DNA from: Fimbriimonadaceae bacterium
GTDB taxonomy: Bacteria > Armatimonadota > Fimbriimonadia > Fimbriimonadales > Fimbriimonadaceae
Assembly (NCBI GenBank): GCA_019694835.1
Contig: JAIBBE010000132.1
Location: 16,702-80,701 of the forward strand
Direction of reading: 5' to 3'
Length of the DNA: 64,000 nucleotides
Made by a program: the position numbers and the translations under genes. Of this stretch, positions 61,016-64,000 are shown piece by piece. Each line of letters opens with the position of its first letter. The stretch's first letter is position 1. The notes beneath the pieces are model-generated. The model saw only the letters and a list, made by a program, of their open reading frames with translations. It was not told the origin of the DNA and ran no database searches.

Positions 61016-61102
61016 GTACCGCTTGCTACCAGCCGGCGTCCCAGATCCCAATCACGGCGCAATCGTCAAGGGCGTGGCGCGCCGGTAGGTTGCCAGCGGT
61101 AC
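61016..61102. repeat. Family A element A8 (diverged)
   Basis: GTACCGCTTGCTACCAGCCG...GTTGCCAGCGGTAC, 87 bp, three bases after the glycosyltransferase stop. It ends seven bases before the putative -10 box of the KefB-type gene. Confidence 0.7.
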
Positions 61103-61108
61103 GAGGGG

Positions 61109-61114
61109 TAAAGT
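61109..61114 (+). promoter_or_regulatory. -10-like TAAAGT before an AUC start
   Basis: TAAAGT is six bases before ATC 61121, the same spacing as before many ATG/GTG starts here. Confidence 0.5.
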
Positions 61115-61120
61115 GGAACG

Positions 61121-62881
61121 ATCAACCACGAAACGACCCTCATCGCCACGATTGCCGCGGGGATCGGGCTCGCGTTTGTCTTTGGGCTGATTGCGGCGAA
61201 GCTCCGCTTGCCCCTCCTCTTGGGTTACCTGGTTGCCGGGATGGCGATCGGTCCGTTCACGCCGGGATTCGTTGCCGACGCCGGGATCGCGTCGCAGCTT
61301 GCCGAGATCGGGGTCAGCCTTCTCATGTTCGGGGTTGGCCTGCACTTCTCGATCAAGGACCTGCTCGCCGTCCGCAAAATCGCGATTCCCGGTGCCGTCG
61401 CCCAGATTTCGGTCGCTACGATGCTCGGACTGCTGCTCGTCAGCTACTGGGGCTGGACGTGGGGCGCGGGCATCGTATTCGGCCTATGCCTTTCGATTGC
61501 CAGTACGGTCGTGCTCCTGCGGGCGTTGAAGGAGCGGCGTCTGGTCGAGACCGTCAACGGGCGGATCGCCGTCGGATGGCTGATTGTCGAAGACCTGGTG
61601 ACCGTTATCGCGCTCGTCGTCTTGCCCGCCATCAGCCCGGCACTCGGGGGTACAGCGGCGGAAAACGACCAAACCCCGCTCTGGATCACCCTCGCGGCAA
61701 CCTTGGGCAAGGTCACGGTATTCGTCGTGGCGATGCTGATCATCGGCAAGAAAGCGATCCCGCTGCTTCTCGGTCGAGTTGCGCGAACGGGCTCCCGCGA
61801 ACTTTTCACGCTCGGTGTCTTGGCCGTCGCCCTCGGCATCGCGTTCGGGGCGGCCGCGCTGTTTGGGGTTTCGCCCGCGCTCGGTGCGTTCTTCGCGGGC
61901 GTAGTGATCAGCGAATCCGACCTCTCGCACCAAGCCGGGGCCGAGATGCTGCCTATCCAGGAGGCGTTTACGGTCCTTTTCTTCGTGTCAGTCGGGATGA
62001 TGTTCGACCCAACCGTACTGACCCAGCATCCGATCAAAGTGGTCGCAACGCTGTTCATCGTGCTGGTCGGCAAATCCTTGGCATCGCTGTTCATCGTCCT
62101 GCTCTTCCGTTACCCCTTCGCCACGGCGTTGACGATTTCGGCCAGCCTTGCCCAGATCGGCGAGTTCTCGTTCATTTTGGTGGGACTCGGCATGTCTCTC
62201 AAGCTCGTGCCTGCCGAAGCTCTCAGCATCATCCTGGCCGTCGCGATCCTCTCGATCGCCGTCAATCCCCTGATCTTCAGCACGGTCGAGCCGATCGACC
62301 GATTCCTTCGTCGTTTTCCTCGAATTCTAGCGATGCTCGAACGTCGGACACGTGCGCAAGACATCACGGTCATGGAGGAGCACACGTCTCGCGACCACGC
62401 CGTGATGATCGGCTATGGCCGGGTCGGTGCCACGGTCGGTCGAGCCCTCGAACGTGAGAACATCCCTTACGTGGTCGTCGATCAAGACCGCACGATCATC
62501 GACAGCCTCAAGGAGCGCGGTATCCCAACGATCTTCGGTGACGCGTCGCGTCCCGGTGTCCTCAGCCATGCTGGCTTGCAGCACGCCCACATGCTGATCG
62601 TCGCCACTCCCGCCAAGTCCCAAGCCCGCGAAATCGTCGAATACGCCCGAAAAATCAATCCGGGCATCGTAACGTGTGTGCGTACGCACAGCTACGCCGA
62701 CGCCAAGTTCTTCGAAGAGCTCGGGGTGGAGCGAGTGGTGCTGGGTGAGTTGGAGCTGGCCCTTGAGATGGCCCATTTCGCCCTCCTCTCGTTTGACAAG
62801 CCCGTGCCCGAGGTCGATGAGACGATCCAGGAGCTTCGCGATCTGGGTGCCCGGGCGCTGGTCAAAAAGACGACGAAGTAA
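61121..62881 (+). CDS. KefB/YbaL-type cation:proton antiporter with TrkA-N domain
   Basis: About 586 residues: CPA2 antiporter domain with about twelve membrane segments (1-390, GYLVAGMAIGPFTPGFVADAG, LLMFGVGLHFSIKDLL) and a cytoplasmic TrkA-N domain (about 405-525, MIGYGRVGATVGRALE...VVVDQD). It exports potassium or other cations. The first in-frame ordinary start is TTG 61208, which would cut away the first membrane helix. The family start (M-x-H-x-x-x-LIATIAAGIGLAF) aligns with ATC 61121, which has TAAAGT six bases upstream and an in-frame TAA twelve bases upstream. An AUC start is therefore proposed; if wrong, use 61208. Confidence 0.85.
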   Translation: MNHETTLIATIAAGIGLAFVFGLIAAKLRLPLLLGYLVAGMAIGPFTPGFVADAGIASQLAEIGVSLLMFGVGLHFSIKDLLAVRKIAIPGAVAQISVATMLGLLLVSYWGWTWGAGIVFGLCLSIASTVVLLRALKERRLVETVNGRIAVGWLIVEDLVTVIALVVLPAISPALGGTAAENDQTPLWITLAATLGKVTVFVVAMLIIGKKAIPLLLGRVARTGSRELFTLGVLAVALGIAFGAAALFGVSPALGAFFAGVVISESDLSHQAGAEMLPIQEAFTVLFFVSVGMMFDPTVLTQHPIKVVATLFIVLVGKSLASLFIVLLFRYPFATALTISASLAQIGEFSFILVGLGMSLKLVPAEALSIILAVAILSIAVNPLIFSTVEPIDRFLRRFPRILAMLERRTRAQDITVMEEHTSRDHAVMIGYGRVGATVGRALERENIPYVVVDQDRTIIDSLKERGIPTIFGDASRPGVLSHAGLQHAHMLIVATPAKSQAREIVEYARKINPGIVTCVRTHSYADAKFFEELGVERVVLGELELALEMAHFALLSFDKPVPEVDETIQELRDLGARALVKKTTK

Positions 62882-62945
62882 TCCGGATTTGCGGGGAGTT
62901 TGATGTATCCTGTTTTGGGTGGTGCTTCGCCACTGAAGGGAGATC

Positions 62946-64000
62946 ATGAGAGCACTGTTTTTCGCGATTCTTTTGTTCGGCACACTCGCGCGAGCCAATC
63001 TCGTCCAGAACGGGAGTTTTGAGCAGGGCAATTTTGTCCCCAACGGGCAGAACACGATGTCACTAGCCGTCGGGGCTTCAGACTTGTCGGGTTGGCAGAT
63101 TTCTGGGGATTCAATTGCCTGGATCGCAGACCCCAATCCATTCAACGGGCTGCATGCGTCCCAAGGCGTGAAGTCGCTTGACCTCACCGGCTATAGCGAT
63201 AGCCCGCCGCACGGTGGCGTTCAACAGACGATTGCCACGGCTGTTGGGGCAACCTACGTTGTATCGTTCGATCTCGGTACCCACTCTGCTTTCACGACAA
63301 ACGTGAGTCTGAGAGTCAGCGCGGGTGATGCGGAGCAAGACTTTTCGCTCGTGTCATCAATCGGCCAAACATGGCAGCGATTCACGCTGACGTTCAACGC
63401 AATTGGCCCGGCAACCACGATTAGATTCAGCGGATTGCTTAGCCTGCCTGCTTATATTGGGCTTGATAACATCTCAGTCTCTCGCGTTGGACGGGGCTCG
63501 GTGGGGCCTCCCAAGACACAGGGCACTCAAGTGGAATTGGTCGTGACTCGCGCAGACGGACAAGTCGAACGTTACATGACATTGCAGCCGGTCCCTTCCG
63601 GGCGAAGAAGCCCACCCATCTACTTGACCTTTGGAGAGCGAGTGAACCTAGTCGGTCGGCTCGTCGACAACCAGGGGAGCGGCAACTTCCCAGGGACCGT
63701 CATCCACTCACTCTCTAACTCCGTCTGCTCCTTTAGCTCGTCAACCGGGACCTTGGTGGCGACCACCCTCGGGACAACGATCTTGACCTCAAGGGGTGCC
63801 AACCCGGGCCAACCCGTAATCCAGTCGACGATCTACGTCCTGCCGCCGGCCGTGGTCGCCTTCAGCGACTGGGATCCTCTTGCGTTTGGAACGGGCGCGA
63901 TCAAGACCTACCTCTACGTTCCTGGCGCACGGGTCAACAGCCCCGACGGCGACAAGATCTGGGAAGTCCCCTATCGCGACGACGCTTACCTCGGCCGAGC
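62946..64000 (+). CDS. Exported DUF642/choice-of-anchor-like protein, cut by window end
   Basis: 351 codons seen, no stop before the window edge. Signal peptide (MRALFFAILLFGTLARA), then the DUF642-type start NLVQNGSFEQGNFVPNGQN and GWQISGDSIAWI...SKSLDLTGYS-like features, ending LPAYIGLDNISVSRV (about residue 180), a fold of carbohydrate-binding or extracellular proteins. The second part (about 190-351) is beta-rich and unassigned (VELVVTRADGQVERYMTL; RVNLVGRLVDNQGSGNFPG). GGGAG precedes the ATG at five bases. The C-terminus and any sorting signal lie outside the window. Confidence 0.75.
   Translation, partial: MRALFFAILLFGTLARANLVQNGSFEQGNFVPNGQNTMSLAVGASDLSGWQISGDSIAWIADPNPFNGLHASQGVKSLDLTGYSDSPPHGGVQQTIATAVGATYVVSFDLGTHSAFTTNVSLRVSAGDAEQDFSLVSSIGQTWQRFTLTFNAIGPATTIRFSGLLSLPAYIGLDNISVSRVGRGSVGPPKTQGTQVELVVTRADGQVERYMTLQPVPSGRRSPPIYLTFGERVNLVGRLVDNQGSGNFPGTVIHSLSNSVCSFSSSTGTLVATTLGTTILTSRGANPGQPVIQSTIYVLPPAVVAFSDWDPLAFGTGAIKTYLYVPGARVNSPDGDKIWEVPYRDDAYLGR

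Overview
The window looks like ordinary chromosome from a GC-rich, Gram-negative-type bacterium, most likely an Armatimonadota member of the Fimbriimonadia. This is inferred from secreted proteins ending in dockerin-like D-x-N-x-D..VDIADYA repeats, a PEP-CTERM protein, an LL-diaminopimelate aminotransferase, a copper-amine-oxidase-N-like stalk protein and a carotenoid pair. No phage, plasmid or transposase gene is visible. About 58 protein genes, two clear tRNAs (Gly-GCC and Ser-GCT) and one candidate structured RNA are supported.

Layout. 1-483: no protein gene; a run of hairpins with a tRNA-like element. 484-8400: HTTM membrane pair, phosphoesterase lipoprotein, M20 peptidase, NnrS-type haem/copper membrane protein with a palindromic operator, CMD-family protein. 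8399-16162: molybdopterin formate dehydrogenase, SRPBCC protein, a TPR/mini-peptide/ECF-like sigma operon, CorC-type exporter, PhoU. 15560-17472: clpP-clpX. 17698-24249: dapA-family aldolase, secreted proteins, GH57 enzyme with a lipoprotein, PEP-CTERM protein, Ada. 24463-30302: thioredoxin-like protein, rpsB-tsf, dockerin-like protein, ftsH. 30415-38656: lipoproteins, GT4 plus NFACT/RqcH pair, stalk protein, greA, pilC/gspF. 38779-47084: sigma factor fused to a degenerate GGDEF domain, dockerin-like protein, 1065-residue Ig/RCC1 protein, 2-hydroxyacid dehydrogenase, dapL. 47196-54484: tRNAs, TPR protein, GAF sensor, subtilase, ankyrin protein, lytic transglycosylase. 54571-64000: cruF-crtI carotenoid genes, amidohydrolase, 1-Cys peroxiredoxin, glycosyltransferase, KefB-type antiporter, and a DUF642-like secreted protein cut by the window end.

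Two window-wide patterns stand out. First, at least five families of palindromic repeats (called A-E here) are scattered between genes, and copies of families A and B lie in frame inside fdhA, cruF and crtI, where they add extra peptide to conserved enzymes, much as Rickettsia palindromic elements do. Second, many lone genes lack a Shine-Dalgarno sequence but have a TANNNT-like box 5-8 bases before the start codon, which suggests widespread leaderless transcripts. The rule fixes several starts, including a probable AUC start for the KefB homologue, and puts a perfect palindrome at exactly -41.5 in front of the NnrS gene.

Other points of interest are the sigma factor/degenerate GGDEF fusion and the tRNA-like RNA at the left edge. 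All family assignments come from motifs read by eye; no database search was possible.
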